Shown: positions 45,521 through 58,668, numbered from the stretch's first letter. The stretch: DNA of 64,000 nucleotides from Hypomyces perniciosus (GCA_008477525.1 SPDT01000005.1:4836001-4900000); one strand, 5' to 3'. Notes: generated from the letters alone by a model not told the origin. Numbers and translations: made by a program.

Positions 45521-45553
45521 TATATCTTACCCTTCCCGCCATGGACCGTTGTC
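44881..45553. other. Multicopper oxidase upstream region
   Basis: Contains the right arm of the ~54-bp direct repeat (44934-44990), non-coding DNA of normal composition, and a (TA)n run at 45488-45517 that may supply the TATA element about 40-80 bases before the start. Confidence 0.5.
45488..45517. repeat. (TA)n microsatellite in the multicopper oxidase promoter
   Basis: Fifteen TA units, uninterrupted, directly upstream of the oxidase start codons at 45554 and 45596. Confidence 0.85.
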
Positions 45554-47567
45554 ATGATCCCGTTTCTCACCATTCGGAAACCAGACTTCTTCAGAATGTT
45601 GCTATCAAGGTGGTCTCTGGTGCTCTTCACATTCTATATCCAATGTTTATCGTCAGTATGGGCGCATCGTTCACCGCTTCACAATCACAATACTGGAAGA
45701 ACTCGCGAGTTTGACTTTACTTTGACATGGGAGAAGCACGCTCCAGATGGATTCTCCAGGTCCATGTTCCTGGTCAATGGCCAGTCACCAGGCCCAGTCA
45801 TTGAGGTCAACCAAGATGACTGGGTCGTTGTCCGCGTGAAGAACGCCTCGCCGTTCAACGCAACCGTCCATTTCCACGGTAAGTCAGATTGGGCTGTACG
45901 AAGTGTGAAGAATGAACTGTATTGACAACACAGGGATCGAAATGCATGGTACCCCGTGGTCAGATGGCACACCGGGCCTCGCCCAGAGGCCAATCTGTCC
46001 GAAGGGCGAGTTCGTCTACAAGTTCCAGGCGACCCAGTATGGCAGTTACTGGTACCACTCGCATTACCGGGGTCAGATTGAAGATGGTTTGTACGGTGCC
46101 ATTCTCATCCATCCTCGACCACACGACCCGAAGCCTTTCCACCTCATCTCCAATGACTCCAAGACCTTGGATGCAATTACGCGGGCAGAGGAGAATGTCA
46201 AGCCCCTCGTTGTATCGGACCTTTCCCATCTTACATCTAGCGAGAAGTGGGATATGACGGTAGCATCCGGGGTCGAGGATGCATGCTATGATTCTATCAT
46301 TTTCAACGGCAAGGGTGCTGTTTCCTGCCTCCCTAAAGATGAAGTTGCGTCGCATCTTTCTCCGGATCAAAAGCTACTCCTTAGCTTGGTTCCTGGAGCA
46401 TCCATGACAGACAAGAGGTGAGTTCTGCTTGGGTCAAGCATCAAAGGTCAGGATTGACTAACACTACATCCGTGCAGCTGTATTCCTCCAGAAGTATTTA
46501 GCAAGCTTGCCGGTGGCGACGGCAATGTTACTGGGATCCTCCCCGGCACTTTCTCAGGCTGCAAAAAGACGAATGGCTCGACCGAAGTCATCAAAGCGGG
46601 CATACTGAACCCCAAGCGAGAGAACTGGATAGCGCTCGATATCGTTGGCGCCATCAACTTCATTACAGGCGCCTTCTCTATCGACGAGCATGATATGTGG
46701 GTTTACGCTATGGACGGCTCATACATCCATCCCCAGAAAGTCCAAGCCTTGATACTTAGCAACGGCTACCGGTACTCTGTCTTGGTCAAGACGCATAAAG
46801 TTGGCAAGTTTAAAGTCCGCCTAAATGCTGTCAGCGCGCCTCAACTGCTGGTCGGCAATGCAATTCTGGATGTCGAAGGTCCACATGGCAGCGCTGGTGA
46901 CGACAATTCAAAGCCGTACATTAATATCGCCGGCACCCCTCTGTCCAAGGACGTTGTTGTTTTCAATGAGGCCATAGCCGCGCCCTTCCCGCCCCAGCAT
47001 ATTCCTCAAACAGCGGACGCTTTATACAAGCTCAACATGAAGTTTGACGGCGCCTCCTATCTATGGGCCTTGAACTCGACTCGCCTCATGCCTGCTGGCT
47101 TCGAGGACCGCGTCGACCCAATCCTCTTCGATGCGCCTAACCCATCCAAGCACGACAACGTCACCATCTCAACGCGCAACAACACCTGGATCGACCTGGT
47201 GTTGATCTCTGCTGTCACACCGATGCCGCCTCACCCCGTCCACAAGCACGGCAACAAGGTGTTCCTCATTGGAGCTGGTTCCGGTGCCGTCAACTGGTCG
47301 TCTGTGGAGGAGGCCAGGCGGGAGAGGCCTGAGCTGTTCAACCTGGTGAGCCCGCCGTCCAGGGACACGTTCGCAACGGTCCCGGCTATAACGGAAGCGG
47401 GTTGGATCGTGGTGAGATACCATGTTGTGAATCCAGGTGCGTGGTTGCTCCACTGCCATATTAGCACCCACATGCAGGGGGGAATGTCAATGGTAATACA
47501 GGACGGAGTTGATAAGTGGCCAAAGGTGCCTGAGGAGTATTTGCATCACCGCTGTCAGTCGTGTTGA
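45554..47567 (+). CDS. Secreted laccase-like multicopper oxidase
   Basis: Exons 45554-45878, 45934-46417 and 46478-47567, with clean GT-AG introns of 55 and 60 nt (the second has GACTAAC). 632 residues from ATG 45554; an ATG at 45596 gives 618 residues beginning with a better signal peptide (MLLSRWSLVLFTFYIQCLSS) and is my preferred start. All four copper ligand motifs are intact: HFHG (H106, H108), WYHSH (H150, H152), HPVHKHG (H522, H525, H527) and HCHISTHMQGGM (H595, C596, H597, H601, axial M606). Three cupredoxin domains fit the length. It should oxidise phenolic or metal substrates with reduction of O2 to water, outside the cell or in the wall. The GAGSGAVNWSS segment recalls Abr1-like oxidases of fungal pigment clusters, but pigment chemistry cannot be claimed. 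No mutation damage. Confidence 0.9.
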
Positions 47568-48547
47568 GCGTGGAAGGATCTATCTATCTATGCGATATTC
47601 CGTTCTCTATTGAAATAGTTTATACACGTAGTTGAATCTAATACTCCATATCTTCATTCTTGCTCTACTAATACGTACGAGTGAGTATTTTCCACCCTGG
47701 CTCATGTGCCGTTGACAGCCAACACCCAACAGCTATTAGAGGTGTGCTGCAGGTGCTCCTTCGGCAGCCGTTCCACTAATGATTGCCACTGAGACCGCCA
47801 AGAGGCTCCAAAATATTAGCGGGAATGCTGCTGAAGATGGAACCCGGGAACCCGGCAAATAGCCGACTCAGGGGACTGCGACGCTGTCACAGTATTACTC
47901 CGTACCTAAGCCGGCACTGGAGCGGGAGCGAGCGCTGCGCTTCGCCTATCGTGGCCTTTGGGTTTGCAAATCTCGGGTTTGCCTCTGTCATCTTTATTCC
48001 ATTGACTCGGCCCGATAACTCAGCTGTTTTTATTTTTTTAGTCCGAGTTCTGGCGCTTGTCGGGTCAGAGCGAGCCCGGAACTCCTTAAGGCCTATCTCC
48101 ATTAATCCTTTCGAGGCAATAGCTTCAGTCACCAGACCAGGCCTGTCCTTTATAACCCTTTTCCTTTATCCTCTATCCTCCATCCTTTATCCTTTATCCT
48201 TTGTCGCGTCGCCCGTTGGTCGCGTGAAATTGATTCATCACTCCAGAGACAGGCCCGGGACGCGGAGATCGCGCGTGGGCTTGTGCTAATATTATCTTGT
48301 CTCTACACGGAGTGCTATGCTAGTAGCAGTGCTACTATTAGCAACGGGGTCCGTTTTCTCTAAAATTTGTTGCCCCCTACGCCCCTCCTCAGCCGACCGG
48401 GTTGCTGCGAAGTACTATTACTTACTACTCGTATTAGTATTAGTAGTACTATAGATCTATGCTCCCGCGCGTCTCTATCTACATGCGCAACTCCTAAATC
48501 GGTCGAGGCGGCGAGAGAATGCTGGTGCCTCGAAAACGCGACCAGAC
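47568..48547. other. Intergenic region between oxidase and glucosylceramide synthase
   Basis: It contains short tandem CTTTATC/TATCC repeats (about 48160-48204) and a TACTCCGTA motif at 47896-47904. No convincing ORF. The glycosyltransferase promoter must be in the right part. Confidence 0.5.
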
Positions 48548-50246
48548 ATGACACTGTTCGTCGAGCTTGTGGCCACGGTTTGTCTTGTCTGGACCTTGAC
48601 TGTTGTCTCTGTCCAGTTCATTGGCATCAGCTCCATGTAAGTCGGCTGTTGTCGTACGAACGAACCCTGTAAAAATCTCTCTTGCTGACTTCAGGCTTCC
48701 TCAAACTAGATTTCGATACTTTTCGCGCCGTCCTCCTCCCGCTCTATCCCCCAAGCTCGGTCGCGATGCTCCCAGCGTGACCATTATCCGTCCCGTCAAG
48801 GGTCTCGAGCCCCGCCTTTACGATTGCATCGCCTCGACCTTTTGCCAAGACTATCCAATCGACAAGGTCTCGATTCGCCTGTGTATCGAGGATACGAGCG
48901 ATCCGGCGTATCCGGTACTACAAAAACTTGTCCAAGATTTCCCTGCCTATGATGCGCGAGTCTTGATCGAGAACGAGGACCCCGTCCTCCATGGCCCGGG
49001 AGGACGTGTGAATGGGCTGGGACCGAACCCCAAGGTCCGAAACATAAGCAGGGCGTATCGAGAAGCCGAGGGAGACATCATATGGATCGTTGACTGCAAC
49101 GTCTGGGTTTCGAAGGGTGTCTTGGGGCGCATGGTGGACAAGTTGATGGGCTTTACGACACCCGGCGAGAAGCCCGCGCGACCCTACAAGTTTGTCCATC
49201 AGATGCCTCTTGTTGTCGATGTCGTGGACTACAAGCGGTCTACGGCAGCCGAAAGCCAGAGCTTTCTATCCTCGAGCTCTGAGCCATCTTCGCTGATCGA
49301 TCGGACCCTAAGCGCGGCACCAGACGCCTTGACGACGCAAATATCCAACAACGGCGGAGGGCGTTTGGACGAGATGTTCATGGCCACCACACATGTCAAG
49401 TTTTATGGAGCTATTAATGTTGTTGGGATTGCTCCTTGCATCGTGGGGAAGAGCAACATGTTCCGCAAGTCTCATCTAGACCAGGTTACTGATCCCTCGC
49501 ACAACCCTCTTCTACCAAAGGATGACGTGCGCCCAGCGGGCGTGGACTACTTCTCACATAATATCTGCGAGGATCACTTAATCGGCGACCTTCTCTGGCG
49601 TTCCAATATCCCTGGATTTGCCAACCACGGCCTCGTATGGGGTGACCTGGTTTTGCAGCCCATGGCCGGCATGTCCATTGTTGCATATGCGGCTCGGCGG
49701 GTCCGCTGGCTGCGCGCTCGGAAATTCACCGTGTTGGCCGCTACCATAGTCGAGCCGGGTATTGAATCCTTCCTTTGCTGCGCCTACTTTGCCTTTGCCG
49801 TCACGACGTTGCCCTGGTTTCAGGAGACCTTTGGCATTCATCCAACTTGGCCATTCATGGCTCTTACTTGGCTTGTGTCTGTAACTGCCTGGATGCTTGT
49901 GGACTGGACCACTTTCCGTCTCCTACACACGGGCTACACGGTTGAGGTTGATCAGAACACACCGAACTTCGCCGGAGGAACGTGTAATCCGGGCGGAATG
50001 CCGAGGCGCCCATTCCTCGAGTGGCTAGCTGCTTGGATCGGGAGAGAGGCCATGGCCCTGCCGATCTGGACGTGGGCAGTCTTGCTTGGCACGACAGTGA
50101 ATTGGAGAGGGAAGACGTTTTATGTCCGGCTGGACACTACAGTGGAAGAGCTGCCAAGCGAGATACCAACCGGGACGCCGGCTAGGACGACACGGACGCC
50201 CGAGTTGGAGCGGGCGAGACAGTGTAGTAAAGATAGGATGGATTGA
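48548..50246 (+). CDS. gcs1: Ceramide glucosyltransferase (glucosylceramide synthase, GT21)
   Basis: Exons 48548-48636 and 48695-50246 (58-nt intron, GTAAGT ... TTGCTGACTTCAG), 546 residues. Exon 1 encodes the N-terminal membrane anchor (LFVELVATVCLVWTLTVVSV), which a single-exon reading from 48603 would miss. The GT-A fold shows VTIIRPVKGLEP, then the D1/D2 region IEDTSDPAYPV and WIVDCNVWVSKG (about 160-170). The D3 motif is NICEDHLIGDLLW, and the membrane-proximal (R/Q)xxRW signature is RRVRWLR. Hydrophobic helices follow in the C-terminal 180 residues. It transfers glucose from UDP-glucose to ceramide on the cytosolic face of Golgi/ER membranes. The frame is intact. It converges with the PKS gene (stops 220 bases apart) and is probably a housekeeping neighbour, not a cluster member. 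Confidence 0.92.
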
Positions 50247-50465
50247 GCTATGTGCCAACTACGATGCACTTATAACAAGATCTCTATGCAAGCTACTTGA
50301 GCGTTAATGGCATTGTAATTTGTTTGTTAATTTTTGATGGCTATTAAAGCAGACGCACATGCTCCGTACAGTGATATGAAATCGCGCATTCTCGTTGATA
50401 AGGAAATTATAACTCGTAAACTTTCATAACTCATTCACCCATCGTCGTCATCATCGACCCAAATC
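50247..50465. terminator. Shared 3' intergenic region of the convergent gcs1 and PKS genes
   Basis: 219 bases, AT-rich. It must carry the 3'-end signals of both transcripts, which may overlap. No canonical AATAAA is obvious on either strand. Confidence 0.4.
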
Positions 50466-53400
50466 CTAATTCTTGTCCTCAGATGCAAAAACCCCCACAG
50501 GAACAAACCTCGACCTCCTTGCAATCACCTCCGCCAACTGCATCATAGCCGTTGAACTCATAAGTTCCAGCATCTGCACGTGTCCGCCCAAATACCCTGA
50601 GATCCAATTCCTCAACTCCACCGAGATGAGAGAGTCAACGCCGTAACTCGCCACCGAACGATCAGGCTGGATTTCCTTTGCGGAAATGGCGAGTAGGCGG
50701 GCGAGTTTCTGTTTGAGGCCTGTGTACGTTGCTTCGATGGCTGCGGAGGGCGTGAGACTGGATGTCAGCGCTTTTTGGGCGTCGAAGGAAGAGTCGTCTG
50801 TGTCTTTGGTGATTTGGTGGGTGGCTCGGGACCAGATGTGGCTGAATTTTGCGTCTCGTCTGGTGGATTCTGAGGTTGGGTTCATTCGTTCGGCGCCGCA
50901 GATGATATGTGCTTGGGCTGGGGTCTCTGGAACTGGGTTCTGGATGGCGTAGTTGATCACTGCCGATAGCTCCTTTATCTTCTGCTCAGATGCAGTTGTC
51001 GTGCCTTCATCACCCCCCATGTCGATGTCTATCGCTCTGACAGGGAATTCAAGGGAGGCTTGATGTCGTGCAAAAGCAGCCCGGAATGCATTGCTTGCGC
51101 GAGGCTCTTGTCCAGAGGAACCAAGGACTGTCGCAGTGCTACCGAGTAGTATGAAAAAATCCAAATTGTCCTTCAGATTGGCATATAGGTCTGAGATTCC
51201 CATGGCTGTTGGGGTAAAGGCCTCGGTAGACACGTCCTGCTACTATTAGACCTAGCTCCCAGAGAGGGGAAACCAAACATACCTTGGCTGTTGTGTCTCC
51301 CAGGATGATACCTTTAATGGGCATGCCCTGGGTGATGTTTTTGAGTTGAATTAGAGAAGGCTTGGTGTCAATACTGCCCTTGATGATGACTAGGTCCGCG
51401 CCCTCACGTTTCACCTCCTCGGCCAACTCTTCTGCGTCAGGCTCCTGGCCAACTGAGTTCTCAAATGTGATGATACGTTTGGCTCCAAGCTTTGCCAGGA
51501 ATTTCACAATATCCTTGTCAAAACCGCCAGCACCACCCGCAACTAGATAAGAGCTGTCGTTGCGTAAAGTTGCTAGTTCAGGCTTTTGAGGTTGAACCTT
51601 TGGTCAAGTTAGCGAAGGGATACATGTTAATGAAGATGACAATACATACCTTCAAGGGAAGACTTGAATCCAGGCTGAGGACCAGCTTCCCAACGTGATT
51701 TCCTGCCTGCATAGTGCGGAGGTTCTCCCCAGCCTTCGAAGCATGGGTGGTGGTAATAGGCCCGATGAGATCCAAGGCCTTCCTCTGAACCAACTTTATC
51801 GCATTCTGAAGCAACTCGTTAAACAATATTGGTCGTTCCTTCACAACGAGAGTCATGTCAACGACGGAGAAAGTGGCATTCTTCTTGAGATACCCCATCT
51901 CCAGTCTTGCGTTGTTATCAATGTCCTTGCTACCAATATGTACGATCCTCCCGAAAGACGCCACTGCACTGCAGCTTGTGGCGAAGCCATCTCCAGATAA
52001 CGAGCTTAGGACAACGTCAACGCCTCTTCCCCCTGTTAATTCGAGAATTCGTTCTCCGAAGTCTGGATCATGGCTTGACAATACGCGGTCAGCCGGAATG
52101 CCAAACTTTTGTTTGACAAGCTCATTCCGTGCTTCGTTGCTGGTCGTAACGAATACATCCCCAGCACCGAGAAACCTGGCAATTGCTATTGCCGCCTGGC
52201 CAACAGCACCGGCCCCGGAGTGGATTAGAATCGAGTCTCCCTGTTTCAGTCTTGCAACGTCTCCGAGAGTAAAAAGCGCTGTTGAATACGCCAAGGGTAA
52301 TGATGCGGCGGTTTCCATGCTCAAATCCTCTGGAATCACACATGCATGGTTCGCGTCAATATTACTGACCGTAGCGAGTCCATCAGGAGAAAAGAAGCAA
52401 ACCCTGTCGCCAATAGAGAAGCTTGATCGGGAGAGATCGCCAATTTCAGTAACTGTACCACTGCCTTCGATAAGCAGAGCAGAGTTTCCCTCCAACTGAC
52501 CCGTGATAGTCATCATGTCTTTGAAATTGAGTGAAGTGTGCTCAAGGCGAACCCGAATCTGTGTAGAGCTCGGGGACTGCGAGTGACTTGGATGGTCTGC
52601 CCAATACAACGAATCGAGCATTCCGACAGACTGAATGCGGAGACCCAGCGAGCGATTTGGGTCCATCTTGTATTCTTCACGAGGATGGTATTTCGAAATA
52701 GTGTCTTCTACCCAACCATCCACGATCTTACTAGTAAGAAGACGGGGTACCATGTTACTGCCATTTCGTGTTGAAATCTCCCATTCTGACGAGGAATATG
52801 GGGAAGCATCCGGCCCAAGGTATCTTTCATACGTTTGCAATATAGTTGAGGAAATCTGCGAAGCCGACGTGCATTTTGGATCCAAGTCGAGAGTATAGAA
52901 CTTCAGCTCGTTATTCTTAGACCTCAAGCTTTGGCCCAACCCTGTGATGGGAGCCCGTCGTGGCTCTGTACACGAGATGGCAGCTCCCTTGGTTACCCAC
53001 AAGACAGCCTGTGCATCACAAATGATGTCCAGAACACTCTCCCAGTAGTTCGAGGTGTCTGACGTGAAATCATCCGAACTCTCAAGCAGGAATATGTACG
53101 TGCCACAGGACCTCTTGGCGTCGGGCAAGGCAAGGACCCATACTGCCGCGTCTGAGAACTGGGCAACGAGACTGTCGTGAAGACCTATTGCCACCGCATC
53201 GTTCGAATGCTTGCTGACAATGACAATCTCCTCAGCTGATGATTTGAGCTGGGAATCTACTACATGTGAGATGATCAAGCTAACTTCATGCTCTTCATCT
53301 GACTCATAGTCTCTCATCTCCAGGGAAACGCCAGAGAAACCGCTGTTGAGAAGAACCTCATCCCATTGCGATGTCGGCAAAAGAGGTGAACTGACCCGGC

Positions 53401-56400
53401 CCTCGTCAGCTCCCATCCACCAACCTGCAAGGCCGCCGCCCAGAATGCCCCATCTGAGGGATGGCGCAGTGAGCTCTGCCATGGCAATCTGGCCACCGGG
53501 CTTGAGAAGAGGTCTAAGGTTGTTCAGAGTGAGACATATTTTGTGCGTGGCATGTACAACGTTGGAGGCGACAATGACGTCGAAGGATCCGAGCTCAAAG
53601 CCTTGCTGGGCAGGAGACTGTTCGATATCCAGACGCTTGAATTCCATGAATGGCTCAAATCGCTTCATTTTTTCCTGAACGTTGGGGAAGAAGGAAGTGG
53701 ACACATCAGTGAAGACATAAGTTCCTTTAGTGGTCGGATGATCGCGTCTGTCACCATACAGAGCCTCGAGTAGAGTGAAAGTCAGACTGCCAGTTCCTCC
53801 ACCAACTTCCAGGATGCGTAGATTCGGGACCTTGAATTGAACAAGTTTCAGATACTCGGCAAGCTGTGCGTGGCACCTATTGAGACAATCGTCTTCGAAG
53901 TAAAGTCGGTAAAGGAGATCATCGTTAAGTAGAAGAGACAATGATTCGACTTCTCCACGCAGGATCTCGCGTATATGAGGGCCAAGCTGGACCAACATCT
54001 CGCCAGGAGCTCCCACTGCACTCGTCGTTTCCTCAATGCTGCGACTCATTGGCTCAGCGTCACATAAATCGTGATCATGCATCCATTTGAGGAAGAACTG
54101 GAGGAAGCCAGTAGTAGCCGCCTTATCTTCGGGAGTAAGTTGAGCAAGCGTGTGACGGACAAGACTCCGACAGAATGGATCGCATAATTCCCGAAGTCGC
54201 TGATTCCTATTGACAAGGGATCTGCTGCAATGGTTCACAATGCTCTCTCTTGAAGATGTGAACGGGTCCAGAAGCCATTCGACTTCATGGCACAGGGCTC
54301 CCTCGCTGAAGGCCGGGTCGCCTGCACTCCGATAGTTGCCTAAAGATGAAAACTTGATTCCCTTGACCTGAATGAGAGATTTGCTCTCTTCGTCAATTTT
54401 TGTTGCTACAACATCCGAAGAGTGCTGTCTTAGGCCATAGGGGGTAATCTTGGTCAAGATGGACAACTTCTCTCCTGGCTTCAGTTCGATGTCTGTAGAG
54501 ATGCAAAGCTCATCAATTGCTGTGACAACATGTGTTGAATCAAAAGAGTCTGTAAATTTCAATCCTGGAAGACATGCTTGAAAGCATCCCTCCAGCGTGG
54601 TTGGGTGTAAGCAGTGTGGTTGTTGGTGCTCTGAAGGCATGATCGACTTCACATCTGGGACAACCAAGTCGCATTTAGACTCCCCAGGTCGAGCCAACAC
54701 GGTTTCCAGGTTTGCAAAGCAATCAGAATACTCATGTCCTAGTGCATGAAGATCTTTGTAAAATTGTCCGACTTCTAATTGCATCCAAGGGTTGTGAGCG
54801 ATGCCATTTGGTAGCGGAGGCATCGCAACCAGCTTTTGGCTATTTACTGAAACGGTGACCAAACCTCGACAGTGTTCAGTCGACTCATTTCCCTGGGATA
54901 CACTATAAATACGAAATTCCTGCCATCTTGTAGTGGACTGGCGCGAGGATTGTGAATACGGACGCAAAAGCGTGAAGACTTCGGCTCCGAAGGCGTCGTC
55001 CTGGATCAAGAGTGGTCTTCCAATGGTGACCTGCTTGAATTGGACCACTTTCCTTTTCCATGAACAGTTTGATGTGATGCACTGACGTTTCAATGCTTCC
55101 ACAATCATGGTGATGAAACCGGCCGCTGCGAATACAATCTGGCCATCGACACAGTGACCCTTGATCCAAGGCATTTCTGACAATCTGATGTACATGCGCC
55201 AAGAGGGCTCAGCGCTGATGCTGTCGGCCGCAGCATTTCCGAGCAGATCATGCCTGGGGAATTTGCGTAAACGGTATGCTGCGCTTCTCCGAGATTCATT
55301 CCAATGCACCTTTTCATGGTGCCAGTTATATGATGGCAGATTGGTTAGAACCTTTCCTTTGCGTGTATTGTCTGGATTGTTGACACAATTGAGATCAATA
55401 GGCACACCACGGGTGAAGAGCTCCCCAGCAAGATCCAAGGAGGTCTTGACAGCATTCTCATACCTCTTCAAACAAGAGGTGTAGCTAACTGAATTCTGAG
55501 CTGTCAGGGACTTGACTGCTTGTGTGGCAGGCCCTCGCAATGCAGCGTGCGGACCGATCTCGAGCATGATAGTGGGTTGCATAACAGCAGATGTGGCGCT
55601 ATTCCCTGCGTCTGGACGCAAGATCATGCACAAGGCATCAGAAAACCGAACCGGACATAGTAGATTCTGCGTCCAGTATGCACCGTCAAGGTCCTGGCCT
55701 TGAACTTCTCCACATGTAACTGAAGACACCATTCGCACGTTGGGTTTGAGCTCCATTGGCTTTAGGTGTTCAAGAGCTGATAGGTAGTATTCTTCAACGA
55801 CAGCCATATGGTGAGAGTGATATGCAACGTCAACGGCAAGCTTCCGATTGAAGACATCTTTAGTCTCAAATACGGCCACCAGCTCGTCAATAGCGGCAAC
55901 GTCTCCAGACAGCGTTACGCTGCTTGGACTGTTGATACATGCCACGGTGACCGTTTCTTCGTAATTCGACAAGTATTCTCGCACATTGGCCTCTGATAGA
56001 CCTACAGCGAGCATTGCACCCCTGAGTTCCGGCTCCGTAGCTTTGAGATGTTGAACAGCCTGGCCTCTGAAATATGCAACTTTGATGGCATCCGTTTCAC
56101 TGAGAGCTCCTGCAGCGTATGCGGCCGCAATTTCTCCGCTCGAATGGCCGCAAACGAAATCTGGATGCACATTCCAGGACGCAAGAAGATCCACCAGAGC
56201 AATCTGGATCGCAGTGCAGCAGGGTTGCGACAACTCTGCCTCATTAATGCGAGAGACATATTTGTCCTTCTCCAGCTCCTCTGTCAGCCGCCAGGTCGCT
56301 CCTAGGCGAATGAGCTCTCTCTCAGACCTCTTCAGTGACTGGGAAAAGACGGGATAGATAGAGGTGAGCTCCAGTCCCATGCGAGACCACTGAGCTCCTT

Positions 56401-58456
56401 GGCCTGTTGGAGTTGAATATCAGTGACTAGTCTAATAGCCAACAGATCAGACATTGATAGGGCTGGCATCTTACCAGTAAAAATGAAGCACAGTCTTGCA
56501 TTCGACGAAGCCCTCACAGGACGCAGCGACCCCAACTCGACTTTGTTAATGCCGTCCAGCAGCTCTTGAAAGTCGGAGGCGATAACCGCCGTACGGTGCG
56601 CGAGGCGTGTTCTCCGAGATGAAAGGGTGAAAGCCAAATCATCCAAAGACAATGACCGATGGTTTGTCTGCGATGCGGTGATGAACTTTTTCCAACTGGA
56701 TGCCAGTTTCATAAGACCATCTTCCCGCTGATGAGACAAGACGAAGATGCTTGATCTGGCCTTGGTATGTCCATTGGTTTCCTCACCATTGACTGCAGGT
56801 GAGGATTCCACCGTACACTCCTCGTCAGTCCAGGCCTCGAGAATGACATGCGCATTTGTGCCTCCATATCCTGATGAATTGATGGAGGCCCGGCGTATCG
56901 CGCGAACTGGCCATTTCTGGAACTTAGTTGGAACCTAGAAAAGACAACGGTCAGATCAGCGGATATCACAGAGGGTCAGCCTTGGTACTAACCTGTATTC
57001 CCTTTATCTCCAGCTCAAGCTTAGGATTAGCCGACGAAAATGTCGGATTCGGGACGATTGCCCCATTTTCAAGCATCAGGAGGACCTTCATTAGCCCTGC
57101 CAAACCAGAGGTACTTTCTGTATGGCCAAGATTTGACTTGACGCTGCCCACGAAAAGCTTTTCAGCTCTCTGCCTGCAAAAAGCCCTTGTGAAGGCCGTC
57201 ACCTCACAATTATCTCCAGCATTGGTGCCAGTACCTGTCCTTGTTAGCGACTACCGAATCGACGCGTCGCGTGGGTTCGCCTACCATGTGCCTCCACATA
57301 TGGGGTATCGTTTGGGTCCAGCCCGGCTGCTTCATACGCACGGCGTATGGTATCGTACTGACCATTGGAGGATGGCAATGTAATTCCTGGCGTTTTGCCA
57401 TCAGACTCTGTAGCACTACCCCGAATAACTGCCCGAATGGTGTCGCCATCCCTGATAGCTGCACTAAGGGGCTTCAGCAGGACGGCAGCTGAACCTTCTC
57501 CCCGACCATAGCCACTTGCGCGGGAGTCAAAGGCATAGCACCGGCCATGAGGAGAGAGGAATCTGTAAGCAAGTTAGATGAGTAGCTGCAGGCGGGTGGG
57601 TTATGATGGCTTCGCGCGGGAGAGGAAAAATGGAACTCACTGCATTGATGAAATGACAGTAATTTTGTCAGGATCCAGAATAAGATTGGAGCCCCCAACC
57701 AAAATTTGATCAGCTTCACCACCTCGGAGCGCGCGACAAGCATTGTGAAGGGCCACGAGAGTGCTGGAACAAGCCGTGTCGACAGCCATACTCGGCCCAC
57801 GCAGGTCAAAAACGTACGCGACACGGCCAGCCAGGATTGATGGTCCAGTTCCGCTGAAGCGATGCCTGGATACCAATGATAGTGAGTAAACGATAAGTCT
57901 GAAGGTCAAGCGTAGCAACCTACATAGGCGACACCTCTGGATCTCGACCCTGAATGTGGTCATAGTCCTGATAGGATACGGCGCAGAAGACACCAGTCCT
58001 GGACCCTTCAAGCCTCTCGAGTGGAATGCCAGCATTCTCAAAGGCTTCGTAGGCTACTTCAAGCATAATCCTCTGCTGAGGGTCGATGGCTCTAGCTTCA
58101 ACTCCACTGATTCCGAAGAAATCATTGTCGAAAACGGCAGGGTCTTGTTGTAATAGATGGAGACCCCGAGGATTGAACTAAAAGTGTAGCATCTTGTTAG
58201 ATTCCGATAGGGAAAAATGCAGATTGTTTGAACGTACAGATCCACTGAGCTGAGCATGGGGATGCCAAAAGGAATCAAGCTTGAAGCGACTCCTCGCATT
58301 GCTCGCCCAGCTGGTCATCCCCTTGGAAAGCAACTGCCAGAGGCCATCTGAACTTGAAGCATTGCCAGAGAACCGACAGGATGCCCCGATGATGGCAATT
58401 GGCTCCACTCCAGTGTTATCAAACAACTGGGGGTCCTTGGTGTTAGAGATCGCCAT
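50466..58456 (-). CDS. Highly reducing iterative type I polyketide synthase with vestigial KR
   Basis: Nine exons (58456-58238, 58177-57924, 57865-57641, 57562-57285, 57234-56993, 56934-56475, 56403-51650, 51597-51283, 51236-50466) join in phase into 2505 residues with no stop. KS: DTACSST (C190), EAHGTGT (H325), KSNLGHTE (H363). AT: GHSSGE (S647). [16 protein letters not shown] keeps H976, but the motif Pro is Ala985, and the second-site Asp is Glu1164 ([12 protein letters not shown]). C-methyltransferase: LEVGGGTG (1424-1431). [11 protein letters not shown] (1954-1962). KR: nucleotide loop AGGAGGFD (Gly to Asp2171) and [10 protein letters not shown] with Arg2295 where the catalytic Tyr belongs. 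ACP: GVDSLIS (S2451). There is no thioesterase or reductase. It should build a C-methylated chain from malonyl-CoA, but cannot be a normal fully reducing PKS unless a trans-acting KR helps. It shares a divergent promoter with the acyltransferase. Confidence 0.93.
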
Positions 58457-58661
58457 TTTCTGTAGGGTTTGTTCGACTGACAGCAGGACAGTGAGTCCAA
58501 TATCAAGTCAAATCGAGTTGCGAGCTGAGAAATATGCGATTGATGAAGCACAAAAACAATGGCTATAAGCCAAATGCATAAAGAGTTGTCAAATAGTTAA
58601 GTGGTTTGTCCCAGTCCAGAAGACAAAGGGCGAGGTAAGGAGGTAAGGAGGGAAGGACAGA

Positions 58662-58668
58662 CATTTAT
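58662..58668 (-). promoter_or_regulatory. Candidate TATA box for the PKS gene
   Basis: TATAAAT on the - strand, about 206 bases upstream of the PKS ATG at 58456, implying a 5' UTR of roughly 170 bases. Confidence 0.4.

Noticed and set aside
48603..48694. Start of the glucosylceramide synthase at 48603
   Set aside because: This frame reads through the intron; splicing 48637-48694 restores an N-terminal membrane anchor from ATG 48548.
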